Assembly (NCBI RefSeq): GCF_001043025.1
Contig: NZ_JYLD01000005.1
Coordinates: 124,001 to 188,000 of the forward strand
Reading direction: 5' to 3'
DNA: 64,000 bases
DNA from: Pseudomonas helleri
Lineage (GTDB): Bacteria > Pseudomonadota > Gammaproteobacteria > Pseudomonadales > Pseudomonadaceae
Made by a program: the position numbers and the translations under genes. Under the pieces are notes generated by a model. That model saw only the letters and a list, made by a program, of their open reading frames with translations, ran no database searches and was not told where the DNA came from. Shown here in pieces: positions 7,316 to 17,660 of the stretch. Every line of letters begins with the position of its first letter. The stretch's first letter is position 1.

Positions 7316-9537
7316 TGATAACAACAACTCCAGAATCCGGAGCCCCGTCTACACGCACGCAGCGTTGGGCCCAGGCATTTTCTGATCGTATTGAGCGGTG
7401 GCCGACGGCATTACGTCGAACTCTGGGCATAGGTGTGACCCTCTTAAGCTGCTTGCTTGCCATCTTTATTATCATTACGCCTTTTGAGTTGTATGCGCAG
7501 TGCATCTTTGGTTTGGGCTGTTTCATGGTGGCGCTGATTTTGCGCAAGATCCCGGGTCGCCTTACGGTCCTGATCTTGATCGGCCTTTCATTGACGGCGT
7601 CGTTGCGCTACATGTATTGGCGCGTCACGTCGACCCTGGGCTTTGAGAGCTGGGTCGACATGGCCTTCGGTTATGGGTTGGTGCTGGCTGAACTATATGC
7701 GCTGGTTGTGTTGGTCTTCGGTTACTTGCAAACAGCCTGGCCATTGCGTCGTCAACCGGTTTTGATCAAGGGGCCGCCCAGCGAGTGGCCCGTTGTAGAT
7801 GTATTTATCCCGTCATATAACGAATCTCTGGATATCGTAAAGCTGACGATCTTTGCAGCCCAAGCAATTGACTGGCCCAAGGACAAGCTTCGCGTGCATG
7901 TACTCGACGATGGTCGGCGTGAGGACTTCCGCGAGTTCTGCGCCCAGATCAATGTCAACTACATTACTCGTGACAACAACCGTCATGCCAAGGCTGGCAA
8001 CCTTAACGAAGCTCTTAAAGTCACTAGTGGCGAATTTGTGGCATTTTTTGATGCTGACCACGTGCCAACACGCTCGTTCCTGCAAATCAGTATCGGTTGG
8101 TTTCTCAAGGACCCCAAGCTTGCGATGCTGCAGACGCCGCACTTTTTCTTTTCTCCGGATCCATTCGAGAAAAACCTCAACACCTTCCGCTCTGTACCCA
8201 ACGAAGGTGAGCTGTTTTACGGCTTGGTGCAAGACGGAAACGATCTGTGGAACGCAACCTTCTTCTGTGGCTCTTGTGCAGTGCTGCGCCGTGAGCCATT
8301 GCTGGAAGTTGGTGGCGTGGCAGTAGAAACCGTAACTGAAGACGCCCACACAGCGTTGAAGCTCAACCGTGCCGGTTACAACACAGCTTATCTGGCTATT
8401 CCTCAAGCAGCCGGTTTGGCCACAGAGAGCCTGTCGCGACATATCAGCCAGCGGATTCGTTGGGCGCGAGGGATGGCGCAAATTTTTCGGACGGATAACC
8501 CGTTGTTCGGCAAGGGTCTCAAACTGGGGCAGCGCTTATGCTACCTCAACGCAATGTTGCACTTTTTCTATGGCTTGCCGCGGCTTGTGTTCCTGACTGC
8601 GCCACTGGCATATCTGTTTTTCGATGCTCAGATTTTCCATGCAACAGGGTTAATGATCACGGCGTATGCGTTGCCGCACATTTTTCATGCGAGTTTGACC
8701 AACTCGGCTATCCAAGGGCGTTACCGTCATTCGTTCTGGAACGAGGTGTATGAGACCGTCCTGGCCTGGTACATCATGGGTCCGGTACTGATGGCGCTCG
8801 TAAACCCAAAGTTCGGTGGTTTCAACGTTACCGACAAAGGCGGGATCATCGATCAAACTTTTTTCGACTGGAAGCTGGCCCGGCCTTATATCGTGCTTCT
8901 GGCGCTCAACGTTGCAGGCATGATTTTCGGTTTTGTGCAGCTTGCAACAGGCGATGAGGGTGCTGTTACGACCTTGCTGATTAACTTGGTTTGGACGGTC
9001 TATAACCTGATCATCACCAGCGCTGCCGTGGCGGTAGCCAGTGAAACCCGTCAGGTGCGTTCAGAGCCGCGGGTTGCAGCCGAGTTGCCGGCGTTGTTGA
9101 CCTTGGACGATGGTCGTTCAATAGAGGGCGTCACTCAGGACTTTTCACAAAAGGGCATGGGATTGCGTTTGCCTGAAGGCTTTAGCGTGCCTCAAGGGGC
9201 GCGGGTCAAGCTTTCGTTGTATAGAGATGATCATCCCAGTGTGTTCCCGGCAAGCATTGTGTTCAGTCGCGGCTCCTTGCTCGGTCTGCAGTTTGATCAC
9301 TTGACGTTGCGCCAGCAAAGCGAACTGATTCGTCTGACGTTTTCACGTGCTGATACCTGGGCTTCTACATGGGGGCATGGCCAAATCGATACTCCTCTGA
9401 CTGCTTTGCGCGCTGTTACCCGCATTGGTTGGCGGGGTATTCATGCACTTTTTCAAGCCACGATCATGGAAGCACGACAGTTCTTTCAGCGTCGTCGTGT
9501 CGGCCCCTCCACTCCAGAAAACGTAATGGACAAATGA
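7315..9537 (+). CDS. wssB: WssB, cellulose synthase catalytic subunit (BcsA)
   Basis: 740 residues from the ATG at 7315, overlapping the wssA TGA (an in-frame TTG at 7312 is less likely). A processive GT2 enzyme making beta-1,4-glucan from UDP-glucose at the inner membrane. Visible landmarks: N-terminal membrane helices (about 35-145), VLDDG (about 197-201), FFDADH (about 245-249), TED (about 341-343), QRIRW (about 379-383), further membrane helices, then a C-terminal PilZ domain with RSEPR and DFSQKG, the c-di-GMP binding signature. All catalytic and regulatory residues look intact, so activation by c-di-GMP is expected. Overlaps wssC by four bases. Confidence 0.97.
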   Translation: MITTTPESGAPSTRTQRWAQAFSDRIERWPTALRRTLGIGVTLLSCLLAIFIIITPFELYAQCIFGLGCFMVALILRKIPGRLTVLILIGLSLTASLRYMYWRVTSTLGFESWVDMAFGYGLVLAELYALVVLVFGYLQTAWPLRRQPVLIKGPPSEWPVVDVFIPSYNESLDIVKLTIFAAQAIDWPKDKLRVHVLDDGRREDFREFCAQINVNYITRDNNRHAKAGNLNEALKVTSGEFVAFFDADHVPTRSFLQISIGWFLKDPKLAMLQTPHFFFSPDPFEKNLNTFRSVPNEGELFYGLVQDGNDLWNATFFCGSCAVLRREPLLEVGGVAVETVTEDAHTALKLNRAGYNTAYLAIPQAAGLATESLSRHISQRIRWARGMAQIFRTDNPLFGKGLKLGQRLCYLNAMLHFFYGLPRLVFLTAPLAYLFFDAQIFHATGLMITAYALPHIFHASLTNSAIQGRYRHSFWNEVYETVLAWYIMGPVLMALVNPKFGGFNVTDKGGIIDQTFFDWKLARPYIVLLALNVAGMIFGFVQLATGDEGAVTTLLINLVWTVYNLIITSAAVAVASETRQVRSEPRVAAELPALLTLDDGRSIEGVTQDFSQKGMGLRLPEGFSVPQGARVKLSLYRDDHPSVFPASIVFSRGSLLGLQFDHLTLRQQSELIRLTFSRADTWASTWGHGQIDTPLTALRAVTRIGWRGIHALFQATIMEARQFFQRRRVGPSTPENVMDK

Positions 9538-11825
9538 TGAAATCAAAGTCTTTCGCTTTCAGTAATCTGCGCGACCCGCGTCGCACCCTGGCAGGCATTG
9601 CATGCGCCTGGCTGGCGTTGAGTGGCGGCACTGTATTCGCCGAAACTGCTGCTGCGCCTGCTACTTCTGTTGCGCCTGCAGTGGCCAGCCCACAGGGCTA
9701 CACCGTTACGCTCAAACAATTGGGACGAAATTATCCAATGACGTTGCGTGGTGTAGATTCGACGGACAGCGTCAGCTTTAATGTGCGCGCAGATTCTATT
9801 GTGACTGGCGCCAAGTTGAATTTGCAGTATTCGTATTCGCCTGCATTGCTGGCGGAGTTGTCGCAAATCAACGTGCTGATCAATGACGAGGTGGCAGCGA
9901 GCTTACCTTTGCCTAAAGACAAGGCCGGACAGCCCCAGCAGCAGACAATCGAAATTCCGGCGCATCTGATCACCGAATTCAATCGATTGAGTCTTCAGTT
10001 TATCGGCCACTACACCATGAGTTGCGAGGATCCTCAGCACACCAGTTTGTGGGCCAAGATAAACAACAGCACCAATTTGAGCCTTGATATATCGCCATTG
10101 GCATTACCCAACGATCTGTCGATTTTACCGCTGCCATTTTTTGACCGCCGTGACGCGTTGCCATTAAACATGCCATTTGTATTCGCAGCTTCACCGGACA
10201 ACACCACATTAGAGGCAGCTGGTGCGCTGTCGTCCTGGTTTGGTGCGCTGGCCAGTTACCGCGGTGCCCGGTTTTCGTCAACCTTTAACCAGATCCCAGC
10301 CAGCGGTAATGCCGTGGTTCTGCTTAGCGGACCGGGTGAGCTGCTACTGGATGGGGTGAGCTTGCCAGCAGCCAAGGGCCCTAGCATCAATATCATGACC
10401 AACCCCAATGACCCGAATGGCAAATTATTGCTCATCACTGGTCGTGACAGCGCAGAAGTCAAGCGCGCAGCCACAGCACTGGTCTTGGGAAGTCAGGCGT
10501 TGTCGGGCAACAGTGTGGTTATTGACAGCCTTGCAGTAGTGCAACCGCGCAAGCCTTACGATGCGCCAAACTGGTTGCCAACAGATCGCAAGGTCAAGCT
10601 CGGCGAACTTCTTCCCGAGCAGCAGTTTAATGTATCCGGTTACAATCCTGGCGATATCGTCGTGCCATTGAACTTTCCCCCGGACTTGTTTACTTGGCGA
10701 GATGATGGGGCCCCGCTGGACCTTAAATACCGTTACACACCGCAAGAGAAATCTAACAACTCGTCATTTATCATCAGCTTCAATGAAGCGTTGATTCAAT
10801 CACAGAGCCTGCCATCAGAAGAAAAGCTCGACAGCAGTGTGTTGAGTTCGCTTAAAGCTAACAATGGCAATTTGGAGCGTGAGGCCAACGTGCGTTTGCC
10901 GCTGAACTCGGTGGCGCTGCAATCACGCCTGCAACTGCGCTACATGTTTGATTACATCAAGCAGGGCGAATGCCGCGACATCATCATCGACAACATGCGC
11001 GGCTCCATCGACCCCGAGTCGACTCTGGACTTGACCGGTTACGACCATTTCATCGCGATGCCTAACCTGGGCGTGTTCAAAGACGCCGGCTTCCCGTTCA
11101 CCCGCATGGCTGACCTGTCAGAAACTGCGGTGGTGCTGCCTGATCACCCCGGCATTGCTGAACTGAATGCGTTCCTGACCGTCCTCGGCCGTTTTGGCCA
11201 GTCCACCGGTTACCCGGCGGTTGGCGTGCAAGTGATTGAAGCCGACAAAGTGGCGGGCGCCGCAGATAAAGACCTGCTGGTGTTTGCCTCGGGTAACAAC
11301 CAGCCGTTGCTGTCTCTATGGGCCGATCGCCTGCCGGCTTACGATGCTAATGGCCAGCAGAAATTCCATCTGTCTGACCTGCCGATGCGCGTTCGCGACT
11401 GGTTCAGCCCGGATCCGGAAGCCAACTTGCGTAAAACCAAGCTGGCGATGGCGTTCTCCGGTGGTGCGCGCAGCACTTACCTGACGGGCTTTGAGTCGCC
11501 GCTCAAGAGCGGTCGCAGTGTGGTGGTGATCGCGGGGGGCGGCCCTGACGGCCTGGCGGATGCGACCAATGCCCTGATTGGCGGGGAGGATTACAACCAG
11601 TCGGTCCAGGGCAGCCTGGTGGTGGTTCGCGATAAAGCCGTCGAGGCGCTGGTTGCTGACGAGGATTACTACGTCGGCAGCCTGGGCCCAATCAAATACC
11701 TGCAGTGGCTCATGTCGCGGCATGTGATTTGGGTATTGATACTGACCGGGTTGGGCGTGGTGTTGCTTAGTGGCATGGCATATCTGGCATTGCGTTCACG
11801 TGCCAACAAACGGTTGGGTAACTGA
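9534..11825 (+). CDS. wssC: WssC, cellulose synthase regulatory subunit (BcsB)
   Basis: 763 residues starting at the ATG (9534) that overlaps the wssB stop; a longer open frame upstream lies inside wssB and is not used. An N-terminal signal peptide (LAGIACAWLALSGGTVFA, ending near residue 35) exports it. The large periplasmic body alternates carbohydrate-binding-like and flavodoxin-like modules as in BcsB, and a single C-terminal transmembrane helix (IWVLILTGLGVVLLSGMAYLAL) anchors it next to the BcsA channel. It guides the nascent glucan through the periplasm and is required for synthase activity. Confidence 0.95.
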   Translation: MMKSKSFAFSNLRDPRRTLAGIACAWLALSGGTVFAETAAAPATSVAPAVASPQGYTVTLKQLGRNYPMTLRGVDSTDSVSFNVRADSIVTGAKLNLQYSYSPALLAELSQINVLINDEVAASLPLPKDKAGQPQQQTIEIPAHLITEFNRLSLQFIGHYTMSCEDPQHTSLWAKINNSTNLSLDISPLALPNDLSILPLPFFDRRDALPLNMPFVFAASPDNTTLEAAGALSSWFGALASYRGARFSSTFNQIPASGNAVVLLSGPGELLLDGVSLPAAKGPSINIMTNPNDPNGKLLLITGRDSAEVKRAATALVLGSQALSGNSVVIDSLAVVQPRKPYDAPNWLPTDRKVKLGELLPEQQFNVSGYNPGDIVVPLNFPPDLFTWRDDGAPLDLKYRYTPQEKSNNSSFIISFNEALIQSQSLPSEEKLDSSVLSSLKANNGNLEREANVRLPLNSVALQSRLQLRYMFDYIKQGECRDIIIDNMRGSIDPESTLDLTGYDHFIAMPNLGVFKDAGFPFTRMADLSETAVVLPDHPGIAELNAFLTVLGRFGQSTGYPAVGVQVIEADKVAGAADKDLLVFASGNNQPLLSLWADRLPAYDANGQQKFHLSDLPMRVRDWFSPDPEANLRKTKLAMAFSGGARSTYLTGFESPLKSGRSVVVIAGGGPDGLADATNALIGGEDYNQSVQGSLVVVRDKAVEALVADEDYYVGSLGPIKYLQWLMSRHVIWVLILTGLGVVLLSGMAYLALRSRANKRLGN

Positions 11826-11831
11826 TCTGCC

Positions 11832-13070
11832 ATGAAGGTTATTTCCAGCTCTGCATTGAACTCACTTTCGCGCAGTAGACGCACCGTATTCTCTTGGCTG
11901 GGCGGTCTTCTTGCTGCCGTTAGCTTGAGTCCTGCTTTGGCAGGTAATTCGGTGTGCAAGAATGAAAGTTGGCCATTGTGGCAAGCCTATGCAGCACGTT
12001 ATGTGCAGGATGATGGGCGGATGCTCGAGTCAAGCGTCGAGCCCAATCACAGCACCTCTGAAGGGCAGTCCTATGGGATGCTGTTTGCCTTGGTTGCGAA
12101 TGATCCTCAAAGATTTGAGTCACTGTGGAAATGGACAACTGCCAATTTGGCAGGTGCTGACATAAATATCCGTTTGCCAGGATGGTTGTGGGGGCGTGGA
12201 AAGGATGAACAGTGGCAATTGCAGGACGCCAATTCAGCCTCTGATGCCGACTTGTGGATGGCTTATTCATTGCTCGAAGCTGCCAGGGTATGGCAGCGTC
12301 CGGATTATCACGATGATGCTCTGCGCTTGCTGAAAACTATTGAGTCGAAGTTGGTGATGAGTCTTCCTGGGCTGGGCAAAATGGTGATTCCCGGCCCTGA
12401 GGGGTTTGTCCAGCCTGATCATCTTTGGCGTCTTAACGCCAGTTATTTGCCGATTCCACTTTTGCGCCGCCTCGCCAAAGAAGCACCGAACGGTCCGTGG
12501 AAAGAGGTTGCCGAAAACACCGTGAAAATGGTTAAGGCCTCGAGTCCTGAAGGCTATGTTGCTGACTGGGTCGGTTATAGGGCAACAGGGCCGAAAGAAG
12601 GCCTGTTTGTCGTCGATCCGGTCAAGGGTGACATCGGTAGCTATGACGCAATCCGAGTCTACTTGTGGGCCGGTATGACCCCTAAGTCTGATCCGCTGGC
12701 GGGGCCACTCCTGTCTAGCCTCAACGGAATGTCTCTTGGTACGGGGTCAACAGGTTTCCCACCTGAGAATGTTCAGATCCAGAGCGGGGCACTCAAGGGG
12801 CAAGGGCCTTTCGGGTTTTCTGCGGCGTTGATCCCCTATTTTGAAGCGAAGGGGCAACCCTGGTTAGCGGATATACAGCGGCGTCGAGTAGAAGAGTCGC
12901 TAAACGCCGCGTTGCTTAACGGTGGAAACTCAGGCAGCGAACCGTTGTATTACAACACTATGCTTAGCCTGTTCGCGCTTGGATGGGCAGAAAAGCGTTA
13001 TCAGTTTCGTGATGATGGAACATTAAAAATGTCTTGGGAGACGCCATGCGTTCGCGCAGAAACTCGCTAG
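11832..13070 (+). CDS. wssD: WssD, periplasmic endo-beta-1,4-glucanase (BcsZ, GH8)
   Basis: 412 residues with a signal peptide (FSWLGGLLAAVSLSPALA, ending near residue 36). The GH8 signatures are present: TSEGQSYGMLFAL with the catalytic acid Glu (about residue 75) and NSASDADLWMAYSL with the conserved Asp pair (about residue 138). Family members trim or edit nascent cellulose in the periplasm and are needed for normal cellulose output. It lies 6 bp after wssC, and its 3' end overlaps the wssE start by 25 bp, consistent with translational coupling. Confidence 0.95.
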   Translation: MKVISSSALNSLSRSRRTVFSWLGGLLAAVSLSPALAGNSVCKNESWPLWQAYAARYVQDDGRMLESSVEPNHSTSEGQSYGMLFALVANDPQRFESLWKWTTANLAGADINIRLPGWLWGRGKDEQWQLQDANSASDADLWMAYSLLEAARVWQRPDYHDDALRLLKTIESKLVMSLPGLGKMVIPGPEGFVQPDHLWRLNASYLPIPLLRRLAKEAPNGPWKEVAENTVKMVKASSPEGYVADWVGYRATGPKEGLFVVDPVKGDIGSYDAIRVYLWAGMTPKSDPLAGPLLSSLNGMSLGTGSTGFPPENVQIQSGALKGQGPFGFSAALIPYFEAKGQPWLADIQRRRVEESLNAALLNGGNSGSEPLYYNTMLSLFALGWAEKRYQFRDDGTLKMSWETPCVRAETR

Positions 13071-16000
13071 TTATCGGCCTAATGACTGCTGTTATTGGCG
13101 CAACGGCCCATGCTGAAAACAGTGATGTGCAAAAAGTGTTGATCGAGCAGGGTCAATACTGGCAAGCGCGCTCTGATGCCCCACGCGCTGCTGAGGCGTG
13201 GGAGAAAGTACTACGACTTGATGCCAAGCAAGTGGACGCACTGTATGGCATGGGGCTGGTCTCTCTCAAAATGAACAAGCCTGAGCAGGCGAAACAATAC
13301 CTTGCCCGTTTGCAGGCATTGTCGCCCCGGCCTTGGCTAGCAGCGCAGCTTGAGCAGGATATTGCCCTTACTGATCCGAAAAATATTGCATTGCTCGCTG
13401 AAGCGCGACGCTTTGCTGATAGTGATCAGCGTGATCAGGCAACCGAAACGTTCCGAAAGCTTTTTGCAGGGCGAACCCCAGAGGGGCAAGTCGGACGAGA
13501 GTATTACACTAACCTGGCTTTCAATCCGACCGGTTGGCCCGAAGCGCGCAAAGGTTTTGAGCGTTTGTTGCGTGAAACGCCAGACGAGCCGATTCTAGCG
13601 CTATTTTATGCCAAGCACCTTGTTCGCCATGAAGACAGTCGAGCTGAGGGGATTCGGGCATTAGCGAAACTCTCGACTCGAGTGGACATTGGCGGTGATG
13701 CGGATGAAAGCTGGCGTCTCGCATTGGTCTGGATGGGACCGCCGAACGCAGTACAAGTGCCTCTTTTCGAGCAATTTCTGAAAGTCCATCCTGATGATCA
13801 GGGGATTCGCGATTTATTAAACAAAGGCAAGTCTCAATCCGTCGCAGCAAGCCGGCCCGTGGCTTGGCAACCGGATCCATTGGTTGCGCGTGGATTACAG
13901 GCGCTTGAAAAGAACGATCAGGCTAGTGCAGAGCAAGCTTTTTCTGCTCGTTTGAAAAATAAATCTAACGACCCCGACGCACTTGGCGGCATGGGAGTGG
14001 TTCGCCAGCAACAGAATCGTCTTGCTGAGTCTGAGCAACTGCTCAACCGAGCTATTGCCAATGGTGGCTCACGCTGGAAACCGGCACTCGACAACGTGCG
14101 CTACTGGGCATTGCTTCAACAGGCGCGGGGCGAGGCGAAGAACCAGCCTGCAAAGGCTCAGCAAAGCATTGCACAAGCGATGCGCCTTAACCCCAAGGGG
14201 TTTGAGGCGCGGTTGGCGCTAGCAGATGTACAAGCTCAAAACGGCCAGCTGGATGCCGCGCAGTCCAACTACCGTCAGGTTTTGGCCTCGCAGCGTGGTA
14301 ATGCCCAGGCTGTGCAGGGCTTGGTGAATGTGCTATCGCAATCAGGCCAGGCTGATGAAGCGCTGCGCCTGCTTGATACCCTGACTCCCGCCCAGCAGGC
14401 TGAGGTTGGCGGGGGAGGGCGTTTGCGTGCACTGCGGTCTACTCAGAAGGCAAAAATTGCCGAGCAACGAGGTGACACTCGCGGGGCACAACAAGCTCTG
14501 TTGCAAGCGGTCAACGATGACCCTGATAACGTATGGACCCGGTTTGACCTGGCAAGGCTTTACCTTAAGACCGGCGAACCTCAGAAAGCGCGTGATCTGA
14601 TCGACAGTTACCTCAAGGCGCACCCGACAGATGTCGATGCACTCTACACCAGTGCTTTGTTGTCTGTTGAGATGGAGCAGTGGGATGCCGCGCAAGCTGC
14701 TATCAGCCGAATCCCGGTTGGTCGTCGCACTGCTGATATGAACGAGTTGGCTGATCAGATAACGCTGACAGTGCAGATCAAGATTGCAGCTGCGATGGCT
14801 CGTCGGGGCCAGAGACAAGAAGCGCTGGCTTTGCTTGACCGCTTGCAACCAATGGCCACCCGCAGCCCTGATCGCATGGCAACTTTGGCTTCCGCTTATG
14901 TGGATGCGGGAGACTCGCAGCGGGCGTTGACCATGATGCGTGACGTCATCAATCAGACGCCAACCCCGTCTGCCGATCTCATGCTGCAGTATGCCAACCT
15001 GCTGCTGAAAACCGGCAATGATGCGCAGGTCAACTCAATCCTGCGTGGTTTACAAAACCAGCGTATGAGTGTTGCCACCCGCAAACGCTACGATGATGTG
15101 CTTTATCAATATCGGATTCGCCAAGCTGATTTGCTGCGCGAAGCGGGTGACCTGGCGGGTGCTTACGAGACCCTCGCGCCGGCTCTGGCCTCGCGTCCCG
15201 ATGATGTCGGTGCTGTTTCAGCCCTGGCCCGTATGTACGCCACCAGCGGTGACAATGCCAAAGCTTTCGAGTTATACAAGCCTTTGTTGCAGCGTCAGCC
15301 CAATGATCCGCAGATGCTCCTCAATGCGGCCGATGCAGCTGTATTGGCGCATGACAACGGTTATGCCGAACGGGCTCTGGAGCAGTATGAGAAGCTGCAA
15401 AACTTCGATCCGCAGTCATTGGAGCAGGCGGCACGTATTTATCGCAGCATGGGTAAAAGCAGTAAGGCAACCGATTTGCTACGCAAAGCCGTAGGCATTG
15501 AGCAGAGCGAGCAAAAACGTAGCCTGGCGTCTCAGATGGCAACGTCCAATACACCTGGTAACCCTTTTGCTGGCACATCTTCGCAGCGTTTTAAAGAGGG
15601 GCGCGCAGCGCTGGATACTATCCCTGCGCCGACGCAGGCGCTTCTGGAGTCCTCCTCATATACGTCGTCCAGTTCAGTGCCGTTACCGGCGGACCTGTAT
15701 GCCGACCCGTTAACACGCAGCAGGGCGCCGGCAGGCTCGACAGTTGCTGTGGTCCCTGGTGTTCGTCTGGGCGGCGATACAGCTAACCCATTTGCGCCTT
15801 CAGGGACGGTCAACGTTGCTGTAGAGCAAGTCAGCTCTGCTCAGCGCGCTTTGGACAGTATCCTGCAGGAACGCAGTGGATACGTAACCCAAGGCGTTAC
15901 GATCCGCAGCAATGACAGTGAATCCGGCTTGAGTAAGCTAACAGACGTCGAAGCGCCTCTTGAGGTGAATATTCCGGTCGGGGATGATCGTTACTCTGTT

Positions 16001-16978
16001 CGCGTAACCCCTGTTTCACTGACTGCCGGCCGAGTAGGCACTGATGCTGCCGAGCGTTTTGGCAGCGGTGGCGAATCGGCCGACGGTATTGGCTCGCAGC
16101 GCGATCAGGGTGTGGGTGTGAGTGTGGGCTACGCGCGCCCGGATGAAGGCATCAAAGCCGATATCGGGACCACTCCAATGGGCTTCAAGTACAGCACGAT
16201 GGCTGGTGGTGTTAGCGTCGATCGCCCGCTTGAGAGCAACTCTAATGTTCGATACGGCGTCAACGTCTCTCGGCGCCCTGTCGTCGATAGTGTGACCTCA
16301 TTTGCCGGTACTACTGATGGCCGGACGGGGCAGTCATGGGGTGGGGTTACAGCCAACGGCGGGCGCGGGCAGTTGAGCTATGACGACCAGGAAGTCGGTG
16401 CCTATGGCTATGGTTCGTGGCACAAGCTGGTTGGACACAATGTTGAATCCAACAGTCGCACGGAATTGGGCGGCGGAGTGTACTGGTATCTGCAAAATGT
16501 CGAAGACTCCAAGCTGACTCTCGGCTTAAGTGCTACCAGTTTGAGTTTTGAAAACAATCAGGATTTTTTTACATATGGGCATGGTGGCTATTTCAGCCCC
16601 CAGAGTTACTTTGCTCTCGGTGTACCGGTCACATGGTCTCAGCGTAATGACCGTTTGACTTATCAGCTAAAAGGTTCGGTGGGTGTTCAACACTTTGAAC
16701 AAGATGCTGCGGACTACTTCCCGAATGACAAGAATCTGCAAGCAGCCAGCGGCAAGCGCTATTCAGGCCAGAACAAAACCGGCATCGGCTACAGTTTGAG
16801 TGCGGCTGGGGAATACAAGTTCGGCTCAAACTTTTTCCTGGGTGGCAACCTGGGACTGGATAACGCGCAAGACTATAAGCAATACACAGGCGCACTGTAC
16901 CTGCGCTACATGTTTGAGGACATGAATGGTGCGATGGAACTACCGGTAAGTCCTTACCGTTCCCCTTATTCAAATTAA
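13046..16978 (+). CDS. wssE: WssE, cellulose export porin with TPR scaffold (BcsC)
   Basis: 1310 residues. The ATG at 13046 has a GGGAG RBS six bases upstream; an in-frame TTG at 13034 would overlap that RBS and is rejected. Order: signal peptide (GLMTAVIGATAHA, to about residue 24), a long array of TPR helices (about 30-830), a Ser/Pro-rich linker (about 840-960), and a C-terminal BcsC-type outer-membrane beta-barrel (about 980-1310). It forms the periplasmic tunnel and outer-membrane exit for cellulose. Confidence 0.95.
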   Translation: MRSRRNSLVIGLMTAVIGATAHAENSDVQKVLIEQGQYWQARSDAPRAAEAWEKVLRLDAKQVDALYGMGLVSLKMNKPEQAKQYLARLQALSPRPWLAAQLEQDIALTDPKNIALLAEARRFADSDQRDQATETFRKLFAGRTPEGQVGREYYTNLAFNPTGWPEARKGFERLLRETPDEPILALFYAKHLVRHEDSRAEGIRALAKLSTRVDIGGDADESWRLALVWMGPPNAVQVPLFEQFLKVHPDDQGIRDLLNKGKSQSVAASRPVAWQPDPLVARGLQALEKNDQASAEQAFSARLKNKSNDPDALGGMGVVRQQQNRLAESEQLLNRAIANGGSRWKPALDNVRYWALLQQARGEAKNQPAKAQQSIAQAMRLNPKGFEARLALADVQAQNGQLDAAQSNYRQVLASQRGNAQAVQGLVNVLSQSGQADEALRLLDTLTPAQQAEVGGGGRLRALRSTQKAKIAEQRGDTRGAQQALLQAVNDDPDNVWTRFDLARLYLKTGEPQKARDLIDSYLKAHPTDVDALYTSALLSVEMEQWDAAQAAISRIPVGRRTADMNELADQITLTVQIKIAAAMARRGQRQEALALLDRLQPMATRSPDRMATLASAYVDAGDSQRALTMMRDVINQTPTPSADLMLQYANLLLKTGNDAQVNSILRGLQNQRMSVATRKRYDDVLYQYRIRQADLLREAGDLAGAYETLAPALASRPDDVGAVSALARMYATSGDNAKAFELYKPLLQRQPNDPQMLLNAADAAVLAHDNGYAERALEQYEKLQNFDPQSLEQAARIYRSMGKSSKATDLLRKAVGIEQSEQKRSLASQMATSNTPGNPFAGTSSQRFKEGRAALDTIPAPTQALLESSSYTSSSSVPLPADLYADPLTRSRAPAGSTVAVVPGVRLGGDTANPFAPSGTVNVAVEQVSSAQRALDSILQERSGYVTQGVTIRSNDSESGLSKLTDVEAPLEVNIPVGDDRYSVRVTPVSLTAGRVGTDAAERFGSGGESADGIGSQRDQGVGVSVGYARPDEGIKADIGTTPMGFKYSTMAGGVSVDRPLESNSNVRYGVNVSRRPVVDSVTSFAGTTDGRTGQSWGGVTANGGRGQLSYDDQEVGAYGYGSWHKLVGHNVESNSRTELGGGVYWYLQNVEDSKLTLGLSATSLSFENNQDFFTYGHGGYFSPQSYFALGVPVTWSQRNDRLTYQLKGSVGVQHFEQDAADYFPNDKNLQAASGKRYSGQNKTGIGYSLSAAGEYKFGSNFFLGGNLGLDNAQDYKQYTGALYLRYMFEDMNGAMELPVSPYRSPYSN

Positions 16979-16994
16979 TTATCTGGAGCCTTCA

Positions 16995-17660
16995 ATGCCT
17001 TCTTCTGTTCTTGCTGGTATGACCTTATTGGTGCTTGGAGAAAGCCACATGAGTCTGGCGGACCATTTGATGGAGCCGTTGCATGCCAACTTGACCCAGC
17101 AGGGTGCTAATGTGCATTCGATTGGTGCCTGCGGTGCCAGTGCCGGGGATTGGCTGGTCACGAAAAAAGTCGATTGCGGTGCCGAAGAAAAAGGCAATAG
17201 CAAAATAGTGATCAAGGGACGCGATGCGACGACAACCCCTATCAAGGACTTGATTGCTGCTGACAAGCCTGATCTGGTAGTGCTGGTGATTGGAGATACG
17301 ATGGCTTCCTATGACAACCCGGTTTTTCCGAAGGCCTGGGCATGGCAGAACGTTTCAAATCTGGTCAAAGAAATTACAGCGAACGGTGCCAAGTGCGCAT
17401 GGGTAGGTCCTGCATGGGGTAAGGAGGGCGGCCAGTACAAAAAGAACGATCCACGCACCAAGCTGATGTCGGCATTTCTGGCGTCCAACGTTGCACCGTG
17501 CACTTATATCGACTCGTTGCAGTTCTCCAAGCCCGGTCAATGGGTCACTACAGATGGGCAGCATTTTACTGTGGCCGGTTATAAGTCCTGGGCTAATGCA
17601 ATTGGTGAGGCGTTGGGCAAATTACCCGCGGACGCTGTCAGCAATAAAGGGGCTAAATAG
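16995..17660 (+). CDS. wssF: WssF, SGNH-type protein for cellulose acetylation
   Basis: 221 residues; ATG at 16995 with a CTGGAG RBS seven bases upstream. SGNH-hydrolase-like landmarks are visible: LVLGESHMSL near residue 12-21 (Ser in block I), GACGASAGDW (block II Gly), VLVIGDTMAS in the block III position (Asp where Asn is usual), and TTDGQHFTVAGY near 188-199 (the Asp-x-x-His pair). In P. fluorescens, WssF is thought to work with WssGHI in acetylating cellulose. No signal peptide is visible, which is odd for a protein expected to meet periplasmic glucan. Confidence 0.88.
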   Translation: MPSSVLAGMTLLVLGESHMSLADHLMEPLHANLTQQGANVHSIGACGASAGDWLVTKKVDCGAEEKGNSKIVIKGRDATTTPIKDLIAADKPDLVVLVIGDTMASYDNPVFPKAWAWQNVSNLVKEITANGAKCAWVGPAWGKEGGQYKKNDPRTKLMSAFLASNVAPCTYIDSLQFSKPGQWVTTDGQHFTVAGYKSWANAIGEALGKLPADAVSNKGAK

